Below are positions 15,107 to 23,502 of a stretch of DNA of 44,913 nucleotides, in pieces. This DNA comes from JBFHNV01 sp965365655. Lineage in GTDB: Bacteria > Pseudomonadota > Gammaproteobacteria > HK1. The number at the start of each line of letters is the position of its first letter. Positions within the stretch are counted from its first letter, which is position 1. Where the stretch lies: assembly GCA_965365655.1 (NCBI GenBank), contig CBDUCN010000007.1, positions 1 through 44,913 of the forward strand, written 5' to 3'. Under the pieces are notes generated by a model. It worked only from the letters and a program-made list of their open reading frames with translations, made no database searches and was not told the origin of the DNA. Made by a program: the position numbers and the translations under genes.

Positions 15107-16738
15107 TCAGCGCACCTCGACGCGGTTGCGCCCCGCCGCCTTGGCCGCATAGAGCGCCTTGTCCGCGCGCGCGAGCAGCGCGCCCGGGTCGTCGTCGGGC
15201 AGTGCCTGGGTCACGCCGAACGAGGCGGTGATCGGCACCGGCGTGCCGCGATGGGAGAAGCCGCAGCCGGCGACGAAGCCCCGCACCTCGTCGACACGCC
15301 GTGCCGCGGCGCTGGCGTCGCTGTCGGGGAACAGGAGCAGGAACTCCTCGCCGCCGAAGCGCCCGAAGAAGTCGGTGGCACGGACCCGGCGGCGCACGAT
15401 GTCCGCGAAGATCGCGAGCGCCCGGTCGCCGGCCTGGTGGCCGTGCGCGTCGTTCACGTGCTTGAAGTGATCCAGGTCGGCGATCGCCACGGCCAGCGGC
15501 GCGCCGTCGCGCCGCGCACGTTCGAGGCAACGCGCGAGGTGCTCGTCCACCGCGCGACGGTTCGGCAGCCCGGTGAGGGCGTCGGTGAGGGCGAGCCGCC
15601 GCTGCGCCTCCAGCTGACCGCGGGCCTCCTGCGACTCACCCTCCAGCTCGCGCAGCCGGCGCGTCAGCGCCTGCAGCCGCGCGTCGCGCGCCTCGCCGAG
15701 GGCGCTGCCCTCGCTGCGGAAGGTCGTGACCGAGCGCACCAGCGAATCCAGATGGCCCTCGATCGAGGACTTGAGCTGGTCCAGCGCGGTCGCCCGCGCG
15801 GCGTCGCGGCGCATCGCGGCGAGCCCCGCCTCCATCGAGTCGGCGATTCCGTTCTCCAGCGCCTGGGCCTCGGCGTCGCCGTCGCGCACCTCGCCCAGCG
15901 CCACCAGCAGCCCGTCCAGGCGCCGGTCGACCTCGTCGAGGAAGCCCTGGAACTCCTCCTGCATCGCGACCAGCGCGACGTCGAACAGATCGCGAACCTG
16001 CTCCAGTACCGGCAGCAGCCGGGAGGCGTCCAGGTCCTCCTCCAGGCTGGACAGCACGCGCTGCAGACGGTCCTGCATCGGCGGCGGCAGATCCACGCGT
16101 GCGACCATGCCGGCCAGCACCTCGCGCACCGCCGGCCAGTCGAGCGACGGCGCGGGACTCGCGGCGACGGGCTCCGTCAGCACCGGCACGTCTGCGCTCG
16201 CGCGCAGGTCCGTGGGCTCGGCGGCATGCGTCCCGGAGCCGTCCAGCCCGGCCAGGATCGACGTCTCGATCTCGCCGAGGTCCCGCAGCAGCGCGCTCGG
16301 GGCGGGCAACGCACCGCGTCCGCGCAGGCCGGCGCGGAACTTCTTCAGCCGCCGCCGCAACCCGCGGTCCCGGGCGAGCGGCTCGAGCCGCGCCACCGCC
16401 TCCTCGAGGGCGGCGTGCAGGTCCGCGCGCTCACGCGCACCGGCCTCCATCGCGTCCAGCACCGCCGACTGCGCCGCATCCACGTCGCGGCCCAGCCGCG
16501 GGTCCAGCGGCCGGCGCTTCAACGCCTCGGTGAGCGCAGCGATACGCTTGCCCAGAGCCTGCTCGTCCGGGAACGCCCGCCCCAGCCGCGCCAGCAGCGC
16601 GCTCAGCTCGCCGATGCGGTTGCCGGCATTGCGCTCGAGCCGCTCCTGGGCGTCCAGAGCACCCAGGTAACGCGATTTCCAGCGCCCGCCGGCGCTCTCG
16701 TCCTGCGCTGTACGAATCTCGACCATCTGAGGCCGCAT
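15107..16738 (-). CDS. Diguanylate cyclase (GGEEF) with long coiled-coil N-terminus
   Basis: Makes cyclic-di-GMP from two GTP. Of 543 residues, the C-terminal ~170 form the GGDEF domain: DALTGLPNRRAV, AIADLDHFKHVND, and the active-site loop FGRFGGEEF. The inhibitory I-site motif RATD lies five residues before GGEEF, so product feedback is expected. The first ~370 residues are helical and charged, with several predicted coiled-coil stretches and no transmembrane segment or known sensor domain, so the protein is probably cytoplasmic. The start is uncertain: ATG 16738 and ATG 16726 are both plausible (MRPQMVEIRTAQDES), while the open frame further upstream looks non-coding. It converges with gmhB and is divergent from lemA. 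Confidence 0.9.
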   Translation of the reverse strand: MRPQMVEIRTAQDESAGGRWKSRYLGALDAQERLERNAGNRIGELSALLARLGRAFPDEQALGKRIAALTEALKRRPLDPRLGRDVDAAQSAVLDAMEAGARERADLHAALEEAVARLEPLARDRGLRRRLKKFRAGLRGRGALPAPSALLRDLGEIETSILAGLDGSGTHAAEPTDLRASADVPVLTEPVAASPAPSLDWPAVREVLAGMVARVDLPPPMQDRLQRVLSSLEEDLDASRLLPVLEQVRDLFDVALVAMQEEFQGFLDEVDRRLDGLLVALGEVRDGDAEAQALENGIADSMEAGLAAMRRDAARATALDQLKSSIEGHLDSLVRSVTTFRSEGSALGEARDARLQALTRRLRELEGESQEARGQLEAQRRLALTDALTGLPNRRAVDEHLARCLERARRDGAPLAVAIADLDHFKHVNDAHGHQAGDRALAIFADIVRRRVRATDFFGRFGGEEFLLLFPDSDASAAARRVDEVRGFVAGCGFSHRGTPVPITASFGVTQALPDDDPGALLARADKALYAAKAAGRNRVEVR

Positions 16739-16956
16739 CCCAGGCCCGCGCGGGCACGCCCGTCGCGCCCGCCTTCGACGATCATCGGCGCGCACGGCCG
16801 AAAACTTGAAACCGCACGGCGAGCACCCCCGGGACGGCGGGACACCCGGTCGCGACCAGCGGCCGGCGCGCACTGCGGGCTCCGCAGCGCCCGGGGCGTC
16901 TCCCCCGTGCACTGATACCATGAGGCCCGCGCGGCGGCGTACCGAGGAGTACCCGG

Positions 16957-17532
16957 ATGGATGTGGGGTCGATGGTCGTGCTCGGCGGTGTCGTGGCGGT
17001 GGCCCTCTACGGCATCGCGCTCTACAACCGGCTGGTCACGTTCAAGCACGGCGTGAACAGGGCGTGGAGCGACATCGACGTGCTCCTCAGGCAGCGTCAC
17101 GACGAGCTTCCCAAGCTCGTTGCGACCTGCAAGGAGTACATGGAGTACGAGCAGCAGACGCTGGACCGGGTGATCAGCGCCCGCGGCAGGGTGTTCCAGG
17201 CGCGCGAGAGCGGCGACGTCGACGCCCTGGGCGCGGCCGAGGGCGCGCTTCGCGCCGGCCTCGGCCAGCTCTTCGCGCTGGCCGAGAACTACCCCGCGCT
17301 GAAGGCGAACGAGAACTTCCAGCACCTGCAGGCACGCATCAGCGGCCTGGAGACGGCCATCGCAGACCGCCGCGAGCTCTACAACGCCGCCGTGAACGCC
17401 AACAACGTCGCCGTGGAGCAGTTCCCGGACCTGATCGTGGCGAGGCTGTTCGCGTTCCGCGAGGCGCGGCTGCTGCGCTTCGAGGCCGCCGAGACGGCGG
17501 ACGTGGACGTCGCGTCCCTGTTCGATCGATGA
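16957..17532 (+). CDS. LemA family protein
   Basis: A 191-residue LemA-like protein with one N-terminal transmembrane helix (about 5-23) followed by a long helical bundle (KHGVNRAWSDIDVLLRQRHD, LYNAAVNANNVAVEQFPD). LemA proteins are inner-membrane proteins with the helical domain outside; their role is poorly known, though they often neighbour HtpX or TPM-domain proteins. Neither is present here; the next gene is corA. The start is supported by GAGGAG at 16944-16949, seven bases upstream of the ATG. Confidence 0.93.
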   Translation: MDVGSMVVLGGVVAVALYGIALYNRLVTFKHGVNRAWSDIDVLLRQRHDELPKLVATCKEYMEYEQQTLDRVISARGRVFQARESGDVDALGAAEGALRAGLGQLFALAENYPALKANENFQHLQARISGLETAIADRRELYNAAVNANNVAVEQFPDLIVARLFAFREARLLRFEAAETADVDVASLFDR

Positions 17533-17613
17533 CGCGGGTGGCGGCCCCCGCGCGGGCGCCGCGCCGGCGCCCGACCGGGTCCCGGGTCCCGGGCCGCAGC
17601 CCGCGGGCCGCGT

Positions 17614-17619
17614 ATCATC
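17614..17619 (+). promoter_or_regulatory. Possible corA -10 element
   Basis: TATCAT in the context CGCGTATCATCCGCG, 28 nt upstream of the corA ATG. No -35 match is found in the GC-rich DNA upstream, so read-through from lemA remains possible. Confidence 0.3.
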
Positions 17620-17647
17620 CGCGCTGCCGCCGCTCGGGAGCACCGTG

Positions 17648-18622
17648 ATGCGCCACCTGCTGTTCGACGCCGCCACCGGCCACGTGGTCGATTCCGGCGA
17701 CGACCCCATCGCGCGCTGGCGCGGCGACGATGCCACCTTCCTCTGGCTGGACCTGGACGGCAGCGCGCCGGACGACGAACGCCGCCTGATGCTGGACACC
17801 TTCGGCCTGCACCGACTCGCGGTGAACGACGCGCTGCGCGACCGCCACCCGCCGAAGGTGGAACGCTTCCCGTCCTTCCTGTTCCTGCTGCTGCGGGGAC
17901 TGGACGCGACGACGAACAGCGTCGACTTCGGGACGATCCAGATCGCCGTGTTCGCGGGCGAGCGCTTCCTGCTCACCCGCCACAGCGCCTCCAGCGTCAG
18001 CACCGACTGGCTGTTCGAGCGCGCCCGCAGCGAGCCGGAGCTGGTCGCCGCGGGTCCGCAGCGCCTGGCGATGGAGCTGATGAACCGCGTCGTGCGCCGC
18101 TACGTCCCGATCCTGCTCGACCTCGAGCCGCGGCTGGAGACGCTGGAGGACGACATCTTCACGTCGCCGCGCGACACGGACGCCATCATCGAGGAGATCA
18201 CCGGATACAAGTCGAACCTCAAGCGCATGCGGCGCCTGATGGCTTATCACGAGCAGGTGTCGCAGGAGCTCGAGACGCTGTCCGGCGACGGAGTCGATCC
18301 GGATCTGCGCCACGAGATCAACGACATCCAGGAACAGCTGCACCGCTCGGTGACGCTGGCCGACCTCTACATCGACCTCGCGGGCGACCTCGTCAACGCC
18401 TACCTCGCGATCGCGTCGCACAGGCTGAACCAGATCTTCCGCGTGCTGACCATCATCACCGTGATCTTCGTGCCGCTGTCGTTCCTCGCCGGCATCTACG
18501 GGATGAACTTCGAGTACATGCCGGAGCTCGGGCTCCACGGCGCCTACTTCGTGCTGCTGGGCGTGATGGCCGCAATCGTCGCGGTGCAGCTGTGGATCTT
18601 CCGCCGCAAGAAATGGCTCTGA
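17648..18622 (+). CDS. CorA family divalent cation transporter
   Basis: Pentameric inner-membrane channel of the CorA/ZntB superfamily, 324 residues. The N-terminal two-thirds is the cytoplasmic funnel and long stalk helix. The C-terminus has two transmembrane helices (about 268-287 and 299-318) joined by the signature YGMNFEYMPEL. The GMN motif is diagnostic of Mg2+/Co2+-type CorA channels, but ZntB-like zinc transporters share it, so the substrate is not fixed. ATG 17648 follows GGGAG by six bases; a GTG one codon earlier is also possible. The mscS gene overlaps its last 10 bases. Confidence 0.93.
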   Translation: MRHLLFDAATGHVVDSGDDPIARWRGDDATFLWLDLDGSAPDDERRLMLDTFGLHRLAVNDALRDRHPPKVERFPSFLFLLLRGLDATTNSVDFGTIQIAVFAGERFLLTRHSASSVSTDWLFERARSEPELVAAGPQRLAMELMNRVVRRYVPILLDLEPRLETLEDDIFTSPRDTDAIIEEITGYKSNLKRMRRLMAYHEQVSQELETLSGDGVDPDLRHEINDIQEQLHRSVTLADLYIDLAGDLVNAYLAIASHRLNQIFRVLTIITVIFVPLSFLAGIYGMNFEYMPELGLHGAYFVLLGVMAAIVAVQLWIFRRKKWL

Positions 18623-20805
18623 GGCCGCTCCTGTTCGCCGCCCTGCTCGCGCTCGCGGGCACCGCGGCGCACGCGCAGACGACACCCGCGCCCGCGGTTG
18701 CTCCGGCGCCGCTGCCGAACACCCTGGCCGCGGACTGGTGGAACTACTTCGATGCCACGGGTGACGCGCTGGTGGCGCGAATCGCTGCTTTCGACGGCGC
18801 CCTGGGCTCTCTCGCGCAGCGGGTACGCGACGATCCCGACGTCGCGGGACGCGACGTCGCGCTGCCGATGCTGGCGGAGGTACGAGAACTCGCGCGTCGG
18901 CTGCCGGCCGCGCGCACGCGCAGCGCGCCCACACCGGAACCCCTGCCGCCGGTCGCGCAGCACTACGGCCCGGAACAGCTGCTGAGCTTCGGTACCCAGC
19001 TTCGCGAGGCGCGTCTCGAGCTCGACTTCGAGCGCGACGAGATGGCACGCCAGGAGCCGTCGCTGAAGGCCGCGAACGCGCAGATCAACGATGCCAAGGC
19101 GGCCTACCTGGCGCTCGGCCCGGACGCTCCGGAACGCCTTGCCGCGGGACTCGCGATCATGCGCGACCGCCTGTCCTGGGCGCTGCGCCAGCAGGATCTG
19201 CGCCTGCGGCGCGCGCGCGTGGAGCACCTCACGCAGCGCGTCGCGGCGCTCGAGAACCGGGTGGCCACCGCGGCCAGGGAGCTCGAGGTGGACGCGGACG
19301 CGGTGCGCAAGGCCGGCAAGGCGCTGCAAGCCGCCCGCGAGCAGGCGGCGCGGCTGCGCCGCGAGGCGACCCAGCTCCGGCTGAGGGACCCCGGCTACGG
19401 CGAGTCCGCGCGCGAGCGCGCGGTGGCGCGGCGGCACTCGCAGCAGCTCCTGCAGGTCGAGGCGGACACGGCGCGAGCCGATCTGGACGCCGACAGGGCC
19501 GCCCTGGTGCAGGCCCTGGCGCGGGTCGCGAGCGGCAGCGGCGACGACGACGCCCTGGACGCGCTGCGCGAGGCGCACAGGACCCTGACCGCGCGCACCC
19601 AGGCCGTCACGGAGCAGGGGCACACCTGGCGCCTGGCCACGAACCGCGAACGGGGCGCCGCGGCGGCACAGCTCGCGCTGGCCGACGGCAGCGACGCCGA
19701 CCTCGCGCGCGTTCATCGCGAGCGCATCGAGCGCGCGGACGCCACCCTGACCGCGCTCAATCGCCTGGAGCAGGAGCTCGCCGGATCCTCGCTCGTGCTC
19801 GAGGCGGCGCAGGCGCGCCTGGTGGACGAAGGCGGGCACCTGGAAGACGTGCTCACGCGCACCGAGGACAGCCTCGCCGACGCGTGGGAGACCGTTCGCG
19901 AGTGGTCCACCGCCAGCATGTTCGAGATCAACGAGACACCGGTGACGCCGGTCGGGCTGCTGCGGGTCGCGCTGATCCTGTTCATCGCGTGGTGGGTGGC
20001 CAAGGGCGTGGGGGGGGCGATCGGCACCCTGATGGATCGGCGCGACACGATGAGTCGCGCGTCCCTCTACACCCTGCAGCGCCTGTCCACGTACGTGATC
20101 CTGCTGGTCGGGTTCTTCGTGGGCCTGTCCTCCATCGGCATCGACTTCACCAAGTTCGCTCTGGTCATCAGCGCCCTCGGCGTCGGCCTCGGCTTCGGGC
20201 TGCAGGCCATCTTCAGCAACTTCGTCGCGGGCCTCATCATCCTGTTCGAGAAGAGTCTCAAGGTCGGCGACTTCGTGGAGCTCGAATCGGGGGTCAACGG
20301 CGAGGTGCGCGAGATCAACATCCGCAGCACGCTGATCACGACCAACGACAACATCGACATCCTGGTGCCGAATTCCGAGTTCGTGAACGGGCGGGTCACG
20401 AACTGGACCCTGCGCGAGGCCTTCCGCCGCCTGCGCGTGCCGTTCGGCGTCGCCTACGGCACGGACAAGGACCTCGTGAAGAAGGCCGCCCTCGAGGCGG
20501 CAGAGGGAGTTCCGTTCACGCTCAAGAACTCGCCGGGCCGCGAGCCCAAGGTGTGGCTCACCGGCTTCGGTGACTCCAGTCTCGACTTCGAGCTGGTGGT
20601 GTGGCTCACCACCGACGCGGTGAAGCGCCCGTCGGCGGTGCAGGCGGCCTACACCTGGGAACTGGAATCCGCGCTCGCGCGCCACGGCATCGAGATCCCG
20701 TTCCCGCAGCGCGACCTGCACCTGCGCAGCGGCTTCGGGGGCGACGGCGCGGGCGCCCTGCCGCCCGTGGCCGCCGGCGACACGACGGCGGGCGGGCCCG
20801 GATGA
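18613..20805 (+). CDS. MscS-type mechanosensitive channel with large periplasmic coiled-coil domain
   Basis: A 730-residue mechanosensitive ion channel. Residues 1-22 are a signal peptide ending AAHAQ. Residues ~23-430 are a helical, E/R/A-rich region with long coiled coils, predicted periplasmic. Three transmembrane helices follow (about 439-459, 479-498, 507-530). The last is the glycine/alanine-patterned pore helix (VISALGVGLGFGLQAIFSNF), followed by the beta domain (EKSLKVGDFVEL, IDILVPNSEF) and a C-terminal alpha/beta domain. This is the enlarged MscS layout (MscK/YbdG-like in concept) with fewer membrane helices than MscK. ATG 18613 was chosen because the signal peptide begins there. 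It overlaps the corA stop, suggesting coupled translation of the two membrane transport proteins. Confidence 0.92.
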   Translation: MALRPLLFAALLALAGTAAHAQTTPAPAVAPAPLPNTLAADWWNYFDATGDALVARIAAFDGALGSLAQRVRDDPDVAGRDVALPMLAEVRELARRLPAARTRSAPTPEPLPPVAQHYGPEQLLSFGTQLREARLELDFERDEMARQEPSLKAANAQINDAKAAYLALGPDAPERLAAGLAIMRDRLSWALRQQDLRLRRARVEHLTQRVAALENRVATAARELEVDADAVRKAGKALQAAREQAARLRREATQLRLRDPGYGESARERAVARRHSQQLLQVEADTARADLDADRAALVQALARVASGSGDDDALDALREAHRTLTARTQAVTEQGHTWRLATNRERGAAAAQLALADGSDADLARVHRERIERADATLTALNRLEQELAGSSLVLEAAQARLVDEGGHLEDVLTRTEDSLADAWETVREWSTASMFEINETPVTPVGLLRVALILFIAWWVAKGVGGAIGTLMDRRDTMSRASLYTLQRLSTYVILLVGFFVGLSSIGIDFTKFALVISALGVGLGFGLQAIFSNFVAGLIILFEKSLKVGDFVELESGVNGEVREINIRSTLITTNDNIDILVPNSEFVNGRVTNWTLREAFRRLRVPFGVAYGTDKDLVKKAALEAAEGVPFTLKNSPGREPKVWLTGFGDSSLDFELVVWLTTDAVKRPSAVQAAYTWELESALARHGIEIPFPQRDLHLRSGFGGDGAGALPPVAAGDTTAGGPG

Positions 20806-20815
20806 GGGCGCGGGC

Positions 20816-20821
20816 TACAAT
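20816..20821 (+). promoter_or_regulatory. Possible -10 for the DUF2062 gene
   Basis: TACAAT in the context GGGCTACAATCGGCG, 61 nt upstream of the GTG start. It is a 5/6 match to the -10 consensus but without a matching -35. Confidence 0.4.
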
Positions 20822-20882
20822 CGGCGCAGCGCCGCCGGTGACGAGAGCCGCGGGCGACTGACCAGGGGGAACACGGACCGTC

Positions 20883-21470
20883 GTGCAGAACCGCGAAGCG
20901 TCGCCGCGCCGCAGCCGGCTCTGGCGGATCCTCCACCTCAAGCTCGTGATCCCGCTGCGCCGGTCGCGCCACCCGCCGGAGTACACCGCGCGCGGCGTCG
21001 CGGTGGGGCTGCTGGTCGCGCTCACCCCGACGGTGGGCGTCCAGATGCCGATCGTGTTCCTCGTCTGGCTGGCGATGCGCAAGCTCAGGCCCGCGTGGGA
21101 TTTCCACCTGGTCGTCGCGCTCGCGTGGACCTGGGTGACGAACGTCGCGACCGCGCCCCCGTTGTACTACCTGTACATCGTCTCCGGGCGCATGCTGCTC
21201 GGGCGCTGGGACGACCTTCAGGGCTACGCGCAGTTCAGCGAGCGCCTCGCGCAGACGCTGCCGACGGACGCCGGCTGGCTGGAAGCCGCCTGGCTCTACG
21301 TCGTGAACCTGTTCCGGGTGTTCGGGGAGCCGATGTTCGTGGGCTGCGTGCCGTGGATGGTGCTCGGCACGTGGGCCGGCTACGTGTGGAGCCTCGGCCT
21401 GCTGCGCGGCCTCGCGAGGTCGCGCGCGCGCCGCGCGGCGAAGCGCCAGGCGAGACGGCGCGCGGGCTGA
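20883..21470 (+). CDS. DUF2062 domain membrane protein
   Basis: A 195-residue inner-membrane protein of the DUF2062 family, function unknown. A basic N-terminus (RRSRLWRILHLKLVIPLRRS) precedes three to four hydrophobic segments (about 36-64, 74-97, 134-175). Family hallmarks are RGVAVGLLVALTPTVGVQMP and the following aromatic-rich helix. The tail is strongly basic. The start is GTG, with an AGGGGGAA sequence somewhat far upstream (about 14 nt). It is downstream of the MscS gene by 77 bp and may have its own promoter. It converges with glmS across only 19 bp. Some DUF2062 proteins are fused to glycosyltransferases, but there is no sign of that here. Confidence 0.88.
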   Translation: MQNREASPRRSRLWRILHLKLVIPLRRSRHPPEYTARGVAVGLLVALTPTVGVQMPIVFLVWLAMRKLRPAWDFHLVVALAWTWVTNVATAPPLYYLYIVSGRMLLGRWDDLQGYAQFSERLAQTLPTDAGWLEAAWLYVVNLFRVFGEPMFVGCVPWMVLGTWAGYVWSLGLLRGLARSRARRAAKRQARRRAG

Positions 21471-21489
21471 GCGCGCCGCCCGTTCGCCG

Positions 21490-23322
21490 CTACTCGACGG
21501 TGACGGACTTCGCGAGATTGCGGGGACGGTCCACGTCGGTGCCCTTGAGCACCGCGACGTGGTACGCGAGGAGCTGCAGCGGGATGGTGTAGACGATGGG
21601 CGTCACGTTGGGCCCCGTGTCGCCGATCTCCATCACGTGCACGTTCTCGCCCGGCGAGACGCCCGCCTCGTGATCCGCGAACACGTACAGCTCGCCGCCG
21701 CGGGCGCGCACCTCCTCCATGTTCGCTTTCAGCTTCTCCAGCAGCCCGTCGTTGGGCGCAACCACCACCACCGGCATGTCGGCGTCGACCAGCGCCAGGG
21801 GACCGTGCTTGAGCTCCCCGGCCGGATAGGCCTCGGCGTGGATGTAGGAGATCTCCTTCAGCTTCAGCGCACCTTCCATGGCCACCGGGTACTGCACGCC
21901 GCGCCCGAGGAACAACGCGTGGTGCTTGTCCGCGAAGCGTCCCGCGAGGATCGTGATGTGGTCGTCCAGCTCCAGCACCCGCTCGCAGGTGTGCGGCAAC
22001 GAACGCAGCTGCTCCACGATGCGCGCTTCGGTCTGCGCGGACATCCCGTGACGGCGTCCCAGCACGCACACCAGCATCAGCAGCGCGGTGAGCTGGGTGG
22101 TGAAGGCCTTGGTGGACGCGACGCCGATCTCCGGGCCCGCGCGCGTCATCAGCACCAGATCCGATTCCCGCACCAGCGAGCTTTCCGGCGCGTTGACGAT
22201 GCCCAGCGCCGGCCCGAAGCCGATCTCCCGCGCGAAGCGCAGCGCCGCGAGGGTGTCCGCGGTCTCGCCCGACTGCGAGATCGTGACGACCAGCGCGTCC
22301 GGATCCGGCACCGGGTGGCGGTACCGGAACTCGCTCGCGATCTCCACCCGGCATGGGATCCGGGCCAGGCCTTCGAACCAGTTCCGCGCGACGCAGCCGG
22401 CGTGGAAGCTGGTCCCGCACGCGAGGATCTGCACCGACTTCACGCGGTCGAAGATCGCCGCGGCCGCCGGCCCGAACGCACTCTCGAGCACGCTGCTGGT
22501 ACCGAGCCGGTCCTCCAGCGTGCTCGCGATGGCCTCCGGCTGCTCGTAGATCTCCTTGAGCATGTAGTGGCGGAACTCGCCGCGCTCCACCGCATCCGCG
22601 GTGAGCTCGCTGACCGTGACCGGGCGCTCCACCGGCTCGCCATCGGCGCCGGTCATGCGGATGCCGTCGCGACGCACTTCCGCCACGTCGCCCTGCTCCA
22701 GGATCACGAACTGCTGGGTCACCGGGATCAACGCCGCGACGTCGGATGCGAGAAAGTTCTCGCCGATGCCGACGCCGATCACCAGCGGGCTGCCCATGCG
22801 CGCGGCCACCAGGCGGTCCGGCGATCGCACGTCCATCACCGCGATGGCGTAGGCGCCCTCGAGCTCGCCCACCGCCCGGCGCACCGCCGCGACGAGCTCG
22901 TCGCCTGCGCGCAGGTTGCGCAGCACCAGGTTCGCGATCACCTCGGTGTCGGTGTCGGAGGTGAAGGTGTAGTCCTCCTCCTTCAGCCGCTCGCGCAGCG
23001 CCGCGAAGTTCTCGATGATGCCGTTGTGCACCACCGCCACCGTCTCCCCCGCGACGTGCGGGTGGGCGTTTCCCTCCGACGGCACGCCGTGAGTGGCCCA
23101 GCGGGTGTGCGCGATACCGATGTGGCCGCTCCGGGGCTCGCGGGCCAGCATCCCCTCGAGCTCCACCACCTTGCCGACGGCCCGCGCCCGCGACAGGCTG
23201 CCGGCCTCGTCCACCAGCGCCACGCCGGCAGAGTCGTAGCCGCGATACTCCAGCCGCTTCAGCCCCTCGACGAGGATGGGGGTCACGTTGCGTTCGGCGA
23301 TGGCGCCAACGATTCCGCACAT
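21490..23322 (-). CDS. glmS: Glutamine-fructose-6-phosphate aminotransferase (isomerizing)
   Basis: Makes glucosamine-6-phosphate from fructose-6-phosphate and glutamine, the entry step to UDP-GlcNAc. The 610-residue protein begins MCGIVGA, so Cys2 becomes the N-terminal nucleophile of the glutaminase domain (HTRWATHG, NGIIENF). Two SIS domains follow (LACGTSFHAG, ISQSGETADT, then FLGRGVQYPVAMEGALKLKEISYIHAEAY split across the second) and the C-terminal KSVTVE ending. The start was set at 23322 because the catalytic cysteine must be residue 2. It lies 180 bp downstream of glmU, and I saw no glmS ribozyme, as expected outside Firmicutes. Confidence 0.97.
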   Translation of the reverse strand: MCGIVGAIAERNVTPILVEGLKRLEYRGYDSAGVALVDEAGSLSRARAVGKVVELEGMLAREPRSGHIGIAHTRWATHGVPSEGNAHPHVAGETVAVVHNGIIENFAALRERLKEEDYTFTSDTDTEVIANLVLRNLRAGDELVAAVRRAVGELEGAYAIAVMDVRSPDRLVAARMGSPLVIGVGIGENFLASDVAALIPVTQQFVILEQGDVAEVRRDGIRMTGADGEPVERPVTVSELTADAVERGEFRHYMLKEIYEQPEAIASTLEDRLGTSSVLESAFGPAAAAIFDRVKSVQILACGTSFHAGCVARNWFEGLARIPCRVEIASEFRYRHPVPDPDALVVTISQSGETADTLAALRFAREIGFGPALGIVNAPESSLVRESDLVLMTRAGPEIGVASTKAFTTQLTALLMLVCVLGRRHGMSAQTEARIVEQLRSLPHTCERVLELDDHITILAGRFADKHHALFLGRGVQYPVAMEGALKLKEISYIHAEAYPAGELKHGPLALVDADMPVVVVAPNDGLLEKLKANMEEVRARGGELYVFADHEAGVSPGENVHVMEIGDTGPNVTPIVYTIPLQLLAYHVAVLKGTDVDRPRNLAKSVTVE

Positions 23323-23502
23323 GGGCGATGGTCTCCGGCAGGAAAACGATAGTGAGGACACGCGGCCGACCCCGTGATCCCGGGCGACGGGCCGCGAGCA
23401 GTCCGCTCCAGGCGAGTCTATGGGACTCCCGCGCACCGCGCATCGGGCGGCTGCCCGGTTGCGACCGCGGTCACGCTCGCGGCACGGCCCCGGTGCGGCC
23501 GG

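Noticed and set aside
12916..15150. Very long minus-strand frame suggesting a CysRS with a ~285-residue N-terminal extension
   Set aside because: The extra part lies opposite gmhB and has no family similarity; CysRS proteins start at the ATG at 14295.
18544..20721. Minus-strand ~725-codon frame opposite the mscS gene
   Set aside because: Shadow frame; the plus-strand product has a signal peptide, transmembrane helices and the MscS signature.
21471..21489. Intrinsic terminator between the convergent DUF2062 gene and glmS
   Set aside because: Only 19 GC-rich bases with no hairpin plus T-run; the same holds for the anmK-erpA and DAHP synthase-trm112 junctions.
23323..23502. glmS ribozyme or small-RNA target structure in the glmU-glmS gap
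   Set aside because: No ribozyme core and no conserved structure was recognised; the gap looks like a plain spacer.
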